From GCA-2709075 sp964492555 (GTDB taxonomy: Bacteria; Pseudomonadota; Alphaproteobacteria; MPNO01; UBA2964): 38,358 nt of DNA. The stretch is taken from positions 1 through 38,358 of the forward strand of contig CAZBKQ010000025.1 in the NCBI GenBank assembly GCA_964492555.1. Direction: 5' to 3'. Each line of letters begins with the position of its first letter. Position 1 is the first letter of the stretch. Shown piece by piece: positions 1-8,509 of the stretch. A program made the translations under genes and the position numbers. The notes beneath the pieces are model-generated. The model was given only the letters and a program-made list of their open reading frames with translations. It did no database searches and was not told the DNA's origin.

Positions 1-1134
1 GGGGCCATCGCGCTGTTTCTGGCCATTCCGGTTTTGCGGCCCCTGGTGTTGATCCTCGGGCCGCCCGAATTCTTCATGCTGGTGATGGTCGGCGTCGCCA
101 TGGTCGGCACATTAAGCGGCAAGGCCCCGATCAAGGGTATTATCGTCGGCGGGCTGGGGATTCTGGTCTCGCTGGTCGGGGTGCATATCTCCACCGGTAT
201 TTACCGATTTACTTTCGATCAGCTCTATCTGGTCGACGGGCTCAAGCTGATCCCGGTGACGATCGGGCTCTTCGCCATTCCCGAACTGATCTACATGGCG
301 GTCAAAGGTACCGGCATTGCCGATGTGCCGCTGGGCGATCTGACCAAGGGCAGACGGCAAGGTATCCGGGACGCCTTTACTCATTGGTGGTTGATCATCC
401 GCAGCAGCCTGATCGGAATCTGGGTGGGGATCATTCCGGGGCTGGGTTCGTCCGTCGCCGACTGGTTCGCCTATGGCAGCGCGAAACAGATCTGCGCCGG
501 CGCGTCCGAAACCTTTGGCAAGGGCGATGTCCGGGGCGTCATCGCGGTTGATGCAGCGACCAACGCAAAAGAGGGCGGCTCGCTGATCCCGACGCTTGCC
601 TTCGGCATACCGGGGTCAAGCACGCTGGCGCTGATTTTCGGCGGGTTAATCATCGTCGGTATCTCGCCCGGTAAGAACATGCTGACGACCGATTTGCACC
701 TGACCTTTTCAATGATCTGGCTGCTGATTATCGGCAGTATCATTACCTCTATCCTCTGCCTTGCCTTTACGCGGCAACTGGCGCTGGCCACAACCGTACG
801 TCCGACCATCCTGATCCCCATCGTCCTCGGCATGGCCGTGATCGGCAGTTTCGCCGCGTCCAGCCGGTTTGAGGATGTCATCATCATGGCGGTGTTCGGT
901 CTCATTGGCTATTTCATGCGTTTCGCAGGGTGGCCGCGCCCGCCCTTCCTGCTCGGACTGGTGCTGGGCCCTATTGCGGAGCGCTATCTCTGGACATCGA
1001 TCCAGCTTTATGGTGGCGAGTTCCTGCTTCGGCCCGGCGTGATTACGATCTTCGTGCTTCTGGTCGTGGTGATTTTCTATCCGGCCATTTCCAGAAAACT
1101 TTCACCGGTAAAATCCGATGTTGTTCCTGGCTAG
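1..1134 (+). CDS. TctA-family tripartite tricarboxylate transporter large permease (5' partial)
   Basis: This is the large membrane subunit of a tripartite tricarboxylate transporter, which imports carboxylic acids using a periplasmic binding protein (TctC). The frame is open from base 1, so the N-terminus lies outside the window. About 377 codons remain of a family that is usually near 500 residues. Many hydrophobic helices are visible, together with TctA-like stretches such as GVHISTGIYRFTFDQLYLVDG, an early GPPEFFMLV segment and a glycine-rich IIPGLGSSVADWFAYG loop. The 3' end overlaps the tctB-like gene by 17 bp, so the two are surely co-transcribed. A tctC partner would be expected upstream and is not visible here. 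The substrate cannot be told from sequence. Confidence 0.93.
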   Translation, partial: GAIALFLAIPVLRPLVLILGPPEFFMLVMVGVAMVGTLSGKAPIKGIIVGGLGILVSLVGVHISTGIYRFTFDQLYLVDGLKLIPVTIGLFAIPELIYMAVKGTGIADVPLGDLTKGRRQGIRDAFTHWWLIIRSSLIGIWVGIIPGLGSSVADWFAYGSAKQICAGASETFGKGDVRGVIAVDAATNAKEGGSLIPTLAFGIPGSSTLALIFGGLIIVGISPGKNMLTTDLHLTFSMIWLLIIGSIITSILCLAFTRQLALATTVRPTILIPIVLGMAVIGSFAASSRFEDVIIMAVFGLIGYFMRFAGWPRPPFLLGLVLGPIAERYLWTSIQLYGGEFLLRPGVITIFVLLVVVIFYPAISRKLSPVKSDVVPG

Positions 1135-1585
1135 AATTTTCATGTATCTCCTCACGGCGGGCGTGCTTTATGTAATGTTCGCCTATTCGCAGGAAATGCC
1201 GTTCGCGGCGCGGATTTATCCGGAGATCGTTTCAATCATTGTCGGCGTGTTGCTGATAATCGAAATCGTTCGCGCGGTGCCCTCGAAAGCGGGGGCACAG
1301 GATCATGCGATCGGCGCGGATATCGAATTCAGCGACGACGAAAAATCCGAAGCCGGGATGCGCAAGGCGGCGCTGGTATTTGCCTCGATTTTCCTGTTGA
1401 TTCTCGGTCTTTATCTGTTCGGGTTTTACGCGACCATCCCCGCCTTTATTTTCGGCTATATGGTGATTGAAAAGGAAAAACCGGTCTGGGCTCTGGTCTT
1501 TGCCGCTGTAGTAGGCGGCATCAACTGGTATGTGTTTGGCGAGCTGTTAAGCCTGCCATTTCCCGCCGGGGTTTTATGGGAGTAA
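1118..1585 (+). CDS. TctB-family small permease of tripartite tricarboxylate transporter
   Basis: This is the small membrane subunit that partners TctA. The 155-residue protein has the typical TctB length and four hydrophobic segments, near residues 3-22, 28-48, 85-108 and 113-140. The second and third are separated by a charged linker (AQDHAIGADIEFSDDEKSE). The start ATG lies inside the end of the tctA-like gene, implying translational coupling. TctB sequences are poorly conserved, so the call rests on size, topology and position. The next gene, a bicupin, starts 45 bp downstream on the same strand and may belong to the same operon, perhaps acting on the imported acid. Confidence 0.85.
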   Translation: MLFLARIFMYLLTAGVLYVMFAYSQEMPFAARIYPEIVSIIVGVLLIIEIVRAVPSKAGAQDHAIGADIEFSDDEKSEAGMRKAALVFASIFLLILGLYLFGFYATIPAFIFGYMVIEKEKPVWALVFAAVVGGINWYVFGELLSLPFPAGVLWE

Positions 1586-1630
1586 TGGCGGGCGGTCCGC
1601 GGCGTTAATTGGATATCTCAGAGGGGTAAA

Positions 1631-2833
1631 ATGAACACGGTTCCGACAAGCGAAGACGAGCAGGATATTTCAAAACGGTTTCTGGTCGACCCGTACGAAA
1701 ACTGGGCGCGGGATGAAGGAATCCCCATCCATCTCGATTTCGGCCACAACTTGCTCAATCTGGACGTCGGTCCCTGGGACCGCTGGGAGGCGACGGGCTG
1801 CTTTGCACACACCCATGGGCGCGGCGATTTCATGGCCAATTACGTTCTGGAAATCGAACCAGGTAAGAAGACCGCTGAGATCCGCCACATCTATGAAGCC
1901 TTCTTTTATGTGCTGAAAGGGGTGGGTTCCGCGGCCGTTGAATATCCCAACGGGGAAACCCGGACATTCGAATTCGGACCGAAAGCGCTCTTTACCGTGC
2001 CGCTCAATTGCAAATACCGGATTTTCAATGGATCGGGCCAGGAACCGTTGCGTCTTTCGTGCACCAATGACGCGCCGCTGGTGATCAACCTGTTCCACAA
2101 TGAAAAATTCGTCTTCGACAATGATTTCGATTTTCCCGAACGGCTTGGCGCCGATGGTCATTTCGAGGGAGAGGGCGAGCATCTCCGCGTCAATCGGGGA
2201 GATAATGTTGCCGAGGCCAATCTGTGGGAAACCAATTTCGTCAACGATCTGACGAATTTCAAACTCTATTCGATGGATGCGCGCGGCAAGGGCTCGCTCA
2301 ACGTTTCCTTCATTCTGGCGGACAGCACGATGCACGCCCATTCATCTGAAATTCCCGCCGGACGGTACAAAAAGGCGCATCGCCACGCGGCGGGCACGCA
2401 TGTGCATGCCGTGAGCGGCATCGGCTATACGCTCCTCTGGTATGAGGGGGACGAGAAATTCGTCGAAATTCCCTGGGAGCACGGCTTTATGTACACGCCA
2501 CCCTTCTGGATGTTCCACCAGCATTTCAACACCGGACCGCAGCCGGCGCGCTATCTGGCCTGCAGCATGGGCAGCCGGCGTTATCCGTTTATTGCCTTGC
2601 GCCGCAAGAGCGCGGAAGGAAAGGGCGCGACCTCGATCCAGGAAGGCGGCCGTCAGGTCGAATACGAGGATCAGGACGAGCGTATTCATCGCAAATGGCT
2701 GGAGGCGATCAGGGAGCGTGGCGTCGAGTCCAACATGGGCGACGTGTTTGATGAGCCGAAAATCATGGCGATTCCGGAAAACGAATTGACCGGCAGGATC
2801 AAAACACCGCCATCGATCGGTCCGGCGGTTTAG
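1631..2833 (+). CDS. Bicupin protein (two cupin domains), probable metal-dependent enzyme
   Basis: This 400-residue protein has two cupin barrels. The first (about residues 75-155) contains a YVLKGVG-type motif but lacks the usual HxH metal pair. The second (about 240-325) carries HRHAAGTHVHAVSGIGYTL followed by a PPFWMFHQHFN segment, so it has enough histidines to bind a metal. The start ATG has a GAGGGG ribosome-binding site about 4 bp upstream. Overall layout resembles gentisate dioxygenase-like bicupins, but I cannot assign a substrate. It follows the TctAB transporter on the same strand with a 45 bp gap, which suggests a role in metabolising a transported acid (inference). Confidence 0.8.
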   Translation: MNTVPTSEDEQDISKRFLVDPYENWARDEGIPIHLDFGHNLLNLDVGPWDRWEATGCFAHTHGRGDFMANYVLEIEPGKKTAEIRHIYEAFFYVLKGVGSAAVEYPNGETRTFEFGPKALFTVPLNCKYRIFNGSGQEPLRLSCTNDAPLVINLFHNEKFVFDNDFDFPERLGADGHFEGEGEHLRVNRGDNVAEANLWETNFVNDLTNFKLYSMDARGKGSLNVSFILADSTMHAHSSEIPAGRYKKAHRHAAGTHVHAVSGIGYTLLWYEGDEKFVEIPWEHGFMYTPPFWMFHQHFNTGPQPARYLACSMGSRRYPFIALRRKSAEGKGATSIQEGGRQVEYEDQDERIHRKWLEAIRERGVESNMGDVFDEPKIMAIPENELTGRIKTPPSIGPAV

Positions 2834-2928
2834 ACAGACGTCCCGGACCCGCCCGGTGTGGGTTGCTGCGTTGTCGGCGCTGTTGATGTAAGCTGCGCCC
2901 AGCATCATACGAATTACGGATTTAGTTG

Positions 2929-3258
2929 ATGATTGATCGATCGAAATTTCCTTCGCCCTATGAGGAAGATGGCGGGGTGCTGTTCCACAAGACTGGCGGC
3001 ATTTTCAAGAAGATGAGTGTCGAAGAAGGCAAGCTGGACGGGCCCTGGGTGCAATATCACCCGAACGGGCAATTACAATATGAAGGAACGTTCAGAAATG
3101 GTCGGCCCGAGGGCCCCATCGTGATGTATTACGATAATGGCCAGGTTTTTCGGAAGGGCAGCTTCAAGGATGGGCTGAAGGACGGGCCGTGGTCGATCTA
3201 TGACAAGAAGGGCACGATGATGGACGAGGTCGTGTTCGTGAAAGGCAAGGCCGTCTGA
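2929..3258 (+). CDS. MORN/YwqK-type repeat protein
   Basis: This small 109-residue protein is built from MORN-like repeats. Units of about 22-24 residues contain DGPWVQYHPNGQLQYEG, EGPIVMYYDNGQVFRKG and DGPWSIYDKKGTMMDE. Such proteins are often auto-labelled 'YwqK family antitoxin', but nothing here shows a toxin partner. There is no signal peptide, so it is probably cytoplasmic. The ATG at 2929 is preceded directly by an in-frame TTG (2926). The Shine-Dalgarno sequence is weak. It stands alone between the bicupin and a convergent hypothetical gene. Function unknown; MORN repeats generally form beta-hairpin surfaces for protein or lipid contact. Confidence 0.75.
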   Translation: MIDRSKFPSPYEEDGGVLFHKTGGIFKKMSVEEGKLDGPWVQYHPNGQLQYEGTFRNGRPEGPIVMYYDNGQVFRKGSFKDGLKDGPWSIYDKKGTMMDEVVFVKGKAV

Positions 3259-3285
3259 GTGGTGGTCAATTGCAGTGGTGAATAG

Positions 3286-3942
3286 TCAGAAATGTTTGGT
3301 TGGATCCTCAACCAAAATATAATGGTTCTCTGGGTTGGGCATAGAACGCCGTAATGCTTTGGCCTCTGCTTTTGGCATCACGACACCCCAGCATAACTGG
3401 GACCTATATCCGGTCTTCAAATCACTGATCGAACTACGGCCAAGCCAGGTAATTTGGAGATACCTACTGGTATCTGCAGCAAGTCCCTCAAGCCATTTAT
3501 GCGCCTGTGACCCAAAAACCGAACAAATTTGGCGATTATGCAAATCGTGGATGTCGCCATTTTTAACCTTTCGGAAGATTACGCTGTGCAGATCACGCGT
3601 CTGAACGCCTTCGATTGCGGGTGGAGCCGCGAAATGAAATACCATGGCGTCTTCGGGAAAACGGTGATTATTTTCAATCCAGTCATCCTTTGACAGCGCG
3701 AAACCTTCACACGCGCCTCGGATATACGCATTGATTAGATAATCAAAGCTCTCGCTGGGCAAAGTTACCAGCTTCGATACTCCAAAATCCCTGAGGAAGA
3801 TTTTGCTCAGCCATTCATGGGCGGCCGAATTTTTTATGACGCAGTACCTAAATTTTTCTAGGTCAAGGTTGGAGAATTCCGCATTGTCAAATTTGCTGTG
3901 CATGACGAGGCCGAAACCGTCATTTGCGACAGATGACGACAC
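3286..3942 (-). CDS. Hypothetical protein, unrecognised
   Basis: This 218-codon frame has no family that I recognise. The product looks soluble, with no signal peptide and no membrane segment. Two short motifs recur at different places, AAHEWL near residue 35 and QAHKWL near residue 145, each followed by aromatic or aliphatic strands, which hints at an internal repeat. The upstream-most start is GTG at 3942 without a clear ribosome-binding site; an ATG at 3903 is an alternative. Base composition is visibly more AT-rich than in the flanking genes, suggesting acquisition by transfer. It shares strand with the small cysteine-rich gene at 3955, only 12 bp away. Confidence 0.55.
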   Translation of the reverse strand: MSSSVANDGFGLVMHSKFDNAEFSNLDLEKFRYCVIKNSAAHEWLSKIFLRDFGVSKLVTLPSESFDYLINAYIRGACEGFALSKDDWIENNHRFPEDAMVFHFAAPPAIEGVQTRDLHSVIFRKVKNGDIHDLHNRQICSVFGSQAHKWLEGLAADTSRYLQITWLGRSSISDLKTGYRSQLCWGVVMPKAEAKALRRSMPNPENHYILVEDPTKHF

Positions 3943-3954
3943 TGTTGGACTCTG

Positions 3955-4233
3955 TCATGCGGCATAACACCAACCCATTTTCTTGCAGATGCGGGAGTCT
4001 TTTGGGTCGATCTTGGGGCATCCAAAATACGATGTGCTATAATCGCACAGGGTATAAGAATTATTCGTCCACTTCTTGCAGCAGCGGCGTCGTTGGCTGC
4101 AGATTTTGTCTCCGACATTAAACTCGGCAGCTGATTGAGCTATTTGGAGGGGGGCTACAAATTCGGCTGATCTTAGCGCGGGTATATAGGCGACCAACAC
4201 TGCAACAGTGGCGAACGTCACAAGTTTTAGCAA
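3955..4233 (-). CDS. Small cysteine-rich predicted secreted protein, unrecognised
   Basis: This frame of at most 92 codons begins with a hydrophobic stretch (LVTFATVAVLVAYIPAL) resembling a signal peptide or anchor. Seven cysteines follow in about 45 residues (KICS, RRRCCKK, TLCDY, FGCPK, RICKK, GWCYA), so disulfide bonding in the periplasm or outside the cell is plausible. There is no ATG: the candidates are TTG at 4233 or GTG at 4221, and neither has a good ribosome-binding site, so the gene is tentative. It lies in the AT-richer islet and ends 12 bp before the next minus-strand gene. I do not recognise the family. Confidence 0.4.
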   Translation of the reverse strand: MLKLVTFATVAVLVAYIPALRSAEFVAPLQIAQSAAEFNVGDKICSQRRRCCKKWTNNSYTLCDYSTSYFGCPKIDPKDSRICKKMGWCYAA

Positions 4234-4264
4234 TAATCTTCACTTAGTCGGATTTTCAATTATG

Positions 4265-4284
4265 TTCGGATTACTCAATCCGAA
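4265..4284. repeat. Perfect 8-bp inverted repeat (possible hairpin or terminator)
   Basis: TTCGGATT and AATCCGAA flank a 4-nt loop (ACTC). The element lies in the 102-bp spacer between the histidine phosphatase stop and the small cysteine-rich gene, both on the minus strand. No T-run follows on either strand, so it is at best a weak terminator. Confidence 0.35.
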
Positions 4285-4335
4285 GTCTTCAAAATGGTAC
4301 GGCCCCTGTCAAGCAACAGGAGGAAGTTACAAGGA

Positions 4336-4923
4336 TTACTTGACCTCTATTTTGCCTACGGGCTCGAAAGAGCCTTTTTCGGTCATTCGGACGATGACGA
4401 TACCCCCGGAAGAGGGATAGACGCCGGTTAATGCGCCGATATTGACGAAATGCGTGACCAGAATAAGTGGCCTTTCCATCGGTTCCTTGTTCAGAAAGGC
4501 ACGAAGGGCCTTCATCTGAGGCTGCTTGTTTTCTTCCCGTTCGTAGAAAGAGTTTAACGAAGGAAGGTCGGATACAATCCCGAGCCCCAACAATGTGGCT
4601 GTTTCCCGGCAACGGCACCATTGGCTGGCGTAAATCGCCGGTTCGGCGATACCGTTTTGCCGAAACAACGCACCGATTTTACGCGCCTGGGCCCGGCCGC
4701 GTTCGTCAAGGTTTCGCTGTGTGTTGCAATCGTCGATCTTAAAGTTCGCCGGGTCGCCATTCCCTGGTGCGTATGCGTGGCGGATCATTGCGAAATGCCC
4801 CGGCGACTTTAGTGCCTGCCACAGCTCGGTGTCGCCCGCGTGGGTTCCGCCAGATATTGTCAGGAGCCCAGCCAAAACCGCGATTGCGGTTATCCAAGAA
4901 ACCAGTTTCTTCATGCCGAACAT
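4336..4923 (-). CDS. Periplasmic histidine phosphatase family protein
   Basis: This 195-residue member of the histidine phosphatase (phosphoglycerate mutase-like) superfamily has an N-terminal signal peptide (KKLVSWITAIAVLAGLLTI, then GGTHAG). The catalytic motif is MIRHAYAPG (RHA variant of RHG). The distal histidine is present in LILVTHFVNIGALTG, and ERGRAQARKIGALF matches the usual helix after the active site. A CRCRETATLL segment corresponds to the family's CxRxxxTA motif. The family cleaves phosphate from diverse substrates; this secreted subgroup has no well-defined substrate that I can name. Start choices are 4923 or the in-frame ATG at 4914. It is divergent from the downstream decarboxylase-like amidohydrolase. 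Confidence 0.85.
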   Translation of the reverse strand: MFGMKKLVSWITAIAVLAGLLTISGGTHAGDTELWQALKSPGHFAMIRHAYAPGNGDPANFKIDDCNTQRNLDERGRAQARKIGALFRQNGIAEPAIYASQWCRCRETATLLGLGIVSDLPSLNSFYEREENKQPQMKALRAFLNKEPMERPLILVTHFVNIGALTGVYPSSGGIVIVRMTEKGSFEPVGKIEVK

Positions 4924-5022
4924 ACGTATTCCAGAAAGACCGGGATCACCGAACTTCCCGGATATTAGCGTTCGGGCTACCCTTCAACAACGCAAAGCAA
5001 CTAAATATTCGGAGGCTGTGTC

Positions 5023-5994
5023 ATGGCGTCGTCTGAGCGTCCGCGCGTTGTCGCGCTGGAAGAACATTATTGGGACGAAGAAGTCGAAAAACATTTCAAG
5101 GGCAGGGACTCCTCTCGCCGCAATGCCCTGATGGAACGGCTGCACGATCTTGGCGAGTTACGTCTGAAAGAAATGGACGAGGCCGGAATTGATGTGCAGG
5201 TGCTGAGCCACGGCGCGCCGTCACTGCAGCGGATCGACGCGGAGTCCGCCGTCGATCTCGCGATCGGCACGAATGACCGGCTGGCGGAGGCCTGCAAGGC
5301 CAATCCGGACCGGTTGTTTGCCTTTGCCGCATTGCCGACCGCCGATCCAAAGGCGGCGGCGGATGAGTTGGAGCGCACCGTCGACAAGCTCGGCTTCAAG
5401 GGGGCGATGATCCATGGCCCGACCGGGCCCGATGGTTGGCTCGATAAAAAGGAATACTGGCCGATTTTCGAGCGCGCGGAGGCGCTGGACGTGCCGCTCT
5501 ATCTGCACCCGTCCTGGCCGCATCAGGATTTCATCAAGACCTATCTGGCGGATTATCTTGACGAATATCCCGCGTTGGGCGGGCCGGCCTGGGGCTATAC
5601 GATCGAAACCGCGACACATGCGTTGCGCATCGTGCTGTCAGGCGTGTTCGACAAATATCCGAACGCCAAGATGGTCCTCGGCCATCTGGGGGAGAGCATT
5701 CCGTTTTCGCTGTGGCGGATAAACCAGGCGCTCAACCGGATCGAGAATACCGGCGGCGCGTCTTTTCGGGAAATCTTCAGCGAGCATTTCTGGATAACCA
5801 CCAGCGGCAATTTCTCCAATCCCGCCTTCCTGTGTTGCGTGATGGAGATGGGGATCGACCGCATCATGTTCTCGGTCGATTATCCGTTTGTCGATAATGC
5901 GGACGGCACCGACTGGATCCCGACCATTCCGCTGTGCCGGGAAGACATCGACAAGCTGCTGCACGGCAATGCGGAGCGGTTGCTGAAGCTTTGA
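5023..5994 (+). CDS. Amidohydrolase-2 family decarboxylase, gamma-resorcylate / 5-carboxyvanillate decarboxylase-like
   Basis: This 323-residue TIM-barrel enzyme belongs to the ACMSD/LigW/gamma-resorcylate decarboxylase group, which removes carboxylate non-oxidatively from aromatic acids using one divalent metal. The expected ligands are visible: E13 and H15 in ALEEHYW, H162 in LYLHPSW, H221 in LGHLGE and D286 in SVDYPF. The ExH start motif separates it from HxH hydrolases. The ATG has a strong GGAGG 7 bp upstream. It stands alone, divergent from the histidine phosphatase and convergent with the zinc-ribbon gene. Substrate is unknown; a hydroxylated benzoate is the likeliest (inference from the family). 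Confidence 0.88.
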   Translation: MASSERPRVVALEEHYWDEEVEKHFKGRDSSRRNALMERLHDLGELRLKEMDEAGIDVQVLSHGAPSLQRIDAESAVDLAIGTNDRLAEACKANPDRLFAFAALPTADPKAAADELERTVDKLGFKGAMIHGPTGPDGWLDKKEYWPIFERAEALDVPLYLHPSWPHQDFIKTYLADYLDEYPALGGPAWGYTIETATHALRIVLSGVFDKYPNAKMVLGHLGESIPFSLWRINQALNRIENTGGASFREIFSEHFWITTSGNFSNPAFLCCVMEMGIDRIMFSVDYPFVDNADGTDWIPTIPLCREDIDKLLHGNAERLLKL

Positions 5995-6003
5995 TGGTGG
6001 GGG

Positions 6004-6303
6004 TTATTCCGGTTGCCGACAAATCGAGAGATTCATGCCGCATACGGAGCAGAAATTTGCATCATTCTGTATGCGCATGCCGCAACAGGGGCATGGCAAC
6101 GGTTTCGCCGGTGTAAGGAGCGCGCAGACCGCCCAACAGAAAACCGCAAGCCCAATGATTACTGTCGCGGCGAAACCGAAGTCGCTTCCGTTGAACGAAT
6201 CCCAGGAGACCCACAGCAGAATGGCGGCCAATAACAGGACCACAAACTTTGCGCCGCCGCATATTCCGCGCCAGAATTCTGTGATCAGGCGGTCCAAATT
6301 CAA
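6004..6303 (-). CDS. Small membrane protein with C-terminal zinc ribbon
   Basis: This 99-residue protein has two hydrophobic helices (about residues 18-36 and 44-63). They are followed by a zinc-ribbon with two knuckles, CPCCGMRI and CSVCGMNL, in which four of the cysteines are positioned to bind one zinc ion. Such proteins are common and mostly uncharacterised. Its start overlaps the stop of the upstream amidohydrolase (6300) by 4 bp in an ATGA arrangement, so it is translated as part of that transcript. No function can be assigned. Confidence 0.75.
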   Translation of the reverse strand: MNLDRLITEFWRGICGGAKFVVLLLAAILLWVSWDSFNGSDFGFAATVIIGLAVFCWAVCALLTPAKPLPCPCCGMRIQNDANFCSVCGMNLSICRQPE

Positions 6304-7376
6304 CCTTCGCCTCCCAGCCCCAGCAGCCTCGCCGCCGTGCCGCCGAGAATAGCGATACGTTCGTCATCGCTAAGGGCCGGCGTCTCCATCACAAGATCGA
6401 CCTCGGTGCTGGTCCAGCCGAAGGGATAATCCGTGCCGATCATGATCTTGTCCGGGCCCGTCTGGTCGATCAGGTAACGCAGCGCATCAGGATCGAACAC
6501 GATGGAATCGAAATAAAGCTGGCCGTTTTTCAGGTAGGTTGTCGGCGGGTGCTTGCATTGCGCCCCGACGCGTTCATGTGAAAATGTCCGGATAACCGCG
6601 TCGGAGCGGTGAGCATAGGACGCAAAATAACCGCCGCCATGCACCGCGCATATCTTAAGGCCTGGATAGGCGTCCAGCGTGCCCTCGAATATCAGGTGCG
6701 AGAGCGCGATCGTGGTCTCCAGCGGATTACCTATCGTGTTGGCGAGCGCGCCGCCGCCTGACAGGCGGCCGCCGCCGATCATGTCGGGCGTACCGCGCGG
6801 ATGCATAAAGACCAGAACGTCCAACTCCTCGCACTTGGCCCAGACGGGATGAAAGTCCGGATCGGCCAGTTCGCGCCCCTCGACATAACAGCCGATACTG
6901 ACACCGCGCAGACCGAGCTTTTTCACCCCATATTCGATCTGCGCGACGGCCAGATCCGGGTGCTGCAAGGCGATGGTGGCAAAGGCGGTAAATCGATCCG
7001 GATCGGTCGCGCAAATCTCCGCGAGGCCTTCATTCTGAATTCGGATGATTTCGTCCGCCGCGTCGCGTTCGGCGCCATACCACCAGGGATTGATGCTGAG
7101 CGCCGCCATATCGAGCCCCTGCGCGTCCATCGCGGCAATCCGCGTCGCCTTGTCCTCCATCAGCAGATCGGCGCGGTCGGCGGTTTTCCCCATTACCTCA
7201 AGTGCCGCCGGCACTCCGCAATGAGCATGGATATCGATCGTGCGGATAGGGCTGCCGTTGATGAATACTTCGCGCCGGGTGCTGCTGTGACTGTGAGGCG
7301 CGCCGGCAGGCCTGTCGGCGGGTGATCGCAGCGGGTGCCAATCGCATCCCACAAATCCGATCGATTTGGGACTCAT
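6300..7376 (-). CDS. Amidohydrolase-2 family protein (ACMSD-like)
   Basis: This metal-dependent TIM-barrel hydrolase or decarboxylase belongs to the aminocarboxymuconate-semialdehyde decarboxylase-like group. Motifs are TIDIHAHCGVP (HxH), VFMHPRGTPD, CAVHGGGYFASYAHRSD and MIGTDYPFG (the catalytic Asp), so all expected ligands are present. The usual start lies close to the HxH strand, but here about 40 residues precede it and the extension shows no signal peptide. ATG 7376 is chosen. A TTG at 7382 has better spacing (7 nt) from a GAGGAG, and the frame is open to TTG 7397. It is co-transcribed with the zinc-ribbon gene (4-bp overlap). Substrate unknown. Confidence 0.85.
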   Translation of the reverse strand: MSPKSIGFVGCDWHPLRSPADRPAGAPHSHSSTRREVFINGSPIRTIDIHAHCGVPAALEVMGKTADRADLLMEDKATRIAAMDAQGLDMAALSINPWWYGAERDAADEIIRIQNEGLAEICATDPDRFTAFATIALQHPDLAVAQIEYGVKKLGLRGVSIGCYVEGRELADPDFHPVWAKCEELDVLVFMHPRGTPDMIGGGRLSGGGALANTIGNPLETTIALSHLIFEGTLDAYPGLKICAVHGGGYFASYAHRSDAVIRTFSHERVGAQCKHPPTTYLKNGQLYFDSIVFDPDALRYLIDQTGPDKIMIGTDYPFGWTSTEVDLVMETPALSDDERIAILGGTAARLLGLGGEG

Positions 7377-7543
7377 CGCCAATTTACAGCTCCTCAATTA
7401 AGGCTTTCGGGGCATCATAAGGGAGAGCGTGTTTCGTGTCCTCTCCGCATCATTGTGGATATCGTCCCATTACTGTCACAAATCTGAAATTAGCGGCGTA
7501 TATCTCTGGAATCCCATAAAAATCTGATCTGGAGGATGTCTAA

Positions 7544-8500
7544 ATGAAGGTAATTGTCGCTGCCGCGGCGGCCACTATTGCGCTTGCATCTGTTGCAAAC
7601 GCGGCCGATCTCGTCGTTTACAGCGCCGGTCCGAAGCCGCTTTCCGGCGGTCTGGCCAAGGGTTTCACCAAGATGACCGGTATCAAGGTCAAGCTGTTCC
7701 AGTCCAATTCGGGCAAGGTGATGGCGCGGTATCAGGCGGAAAAATCCAACCCGCAGGTCGATGTGATCATTTCGGCATCCTGGGGCCATGCGATTACCCT
7801 GAACAAGTCAGGCGATCTTTTGGCCTATACATCGCCCAATGCGGCGAAGATCCCGGCGAGCCTGAAGACAAAGACCTACGCCGCACAAGGCGCGGCGGCG
7901 CTGGCGATTGCCTATAACACGAAGTCGGGCCTGCCCAAGCCGAAACAATGGTCGGATCTGACCAAGCCGGTCTACAAGGACCAGATTTCCATGCCGGACC
8001 CCGCGAAAGCCGGTTCCGCGCTGACCCTGGTGCAGGGTCTGGCCAGTGCGCAGGGCGACAAGGCCTGGAAGCTTTTTGAAGCGCTCGCCAAGAACGGCAT
8101 GATTGTTCCCGGTGACAACCGGGCCGCGCTGCGTCCGGTTCTGCAAGGCGCCCGGGGTGTTGTCTTCGGGGCGGTCGACTACATCGCGCTTGGCCTCAAG
8201 AAAAAGGGCGAAACGCTGGAAGTCATCCATCCGACCCAGGGCACCGTTCTGGCCCCGCGTCCGATCATGATCGCCAAATCCTCCAAGAACCAGGCGGCGG
8301 CCAAGAAATTCGTCGATTACGTTCTGTCCAAGGAAGGCCAGACGCTGGTCGCGAAGCGGCTGATCCTGCCGGCGCGCACTGATGTGAAGGCGCTGCGTCC
8401 GGGCTGGAAAGAACTCAAGATCATCAATTACGATTATGTCAAAGCGGCCGGCGAGGCTGAGGTGACCAAGGCGAAATTTGCTCAGTCCGTCGGCAAGTAA
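7544..8500 (+). CDS. ABC transporter periplasmic substrate-binding protein, Fe3+-type (family 1 SBP)
   Basis: This 318-residue binding protein has a clear signal peptide (VIVAAAAATIALASVANA, cleavage before ADLVVYSAG). It resembles the ferric-iron/thiamine/phosphonate class, with the early DLVVYSAG strand, a VDVIISAS segment and a C-terminal KKFVDYVLSKEGQ helix. The adjacent tyrosine pair that binds iron in classical FbpA is not obvious: GAVDYIALG has one tyrosine. The ligand may therefore be an organic anion and not iron. The ATG follows GGAGGA at a good distance. The permease (9 bp downstream) and ATPase complete the importer, and two aldolases plus an AroE-like enzyme follow. Confidence 0.85.
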   Translation: MKVIVAAAAATIALASVANAADLVVYSAGPKPLSGGLAKGFTKMTGIKVKLFQSNSGKVMARYQAEKSNPQVDVIISASWGHAITLNKSGDLLAYTSPNAAKIPASLKTKTYAAQGAAALAIAYNTKSGLPKPKQWSDLTKPVYKDQISMPDPAKAGSALTLVQGLASAQGDKAWKLFEALAKNGMIVPGDNRAALRPVLQGARGVVFGAVDYIALGLKKKGETLEVIHPTQGTVLAPRPIMIAKSSKNQAAAKKFVDYVLSKEGQTLVAKRLILPARTDVKALRPGWKELKIINYDYVKAAGEAEVTKAKFAQSVGK

Positions 8501-8509
8501 CAAAGCCAC

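Noticed and set aside
2929..3258. YwqK-type 'antitoxin' implying a toxin-antitoxin pair
   Set aside because: The label is a repeat-family name. The only close neighbour (218 codons, convergent) has no toxin features and is not in an operon with it.
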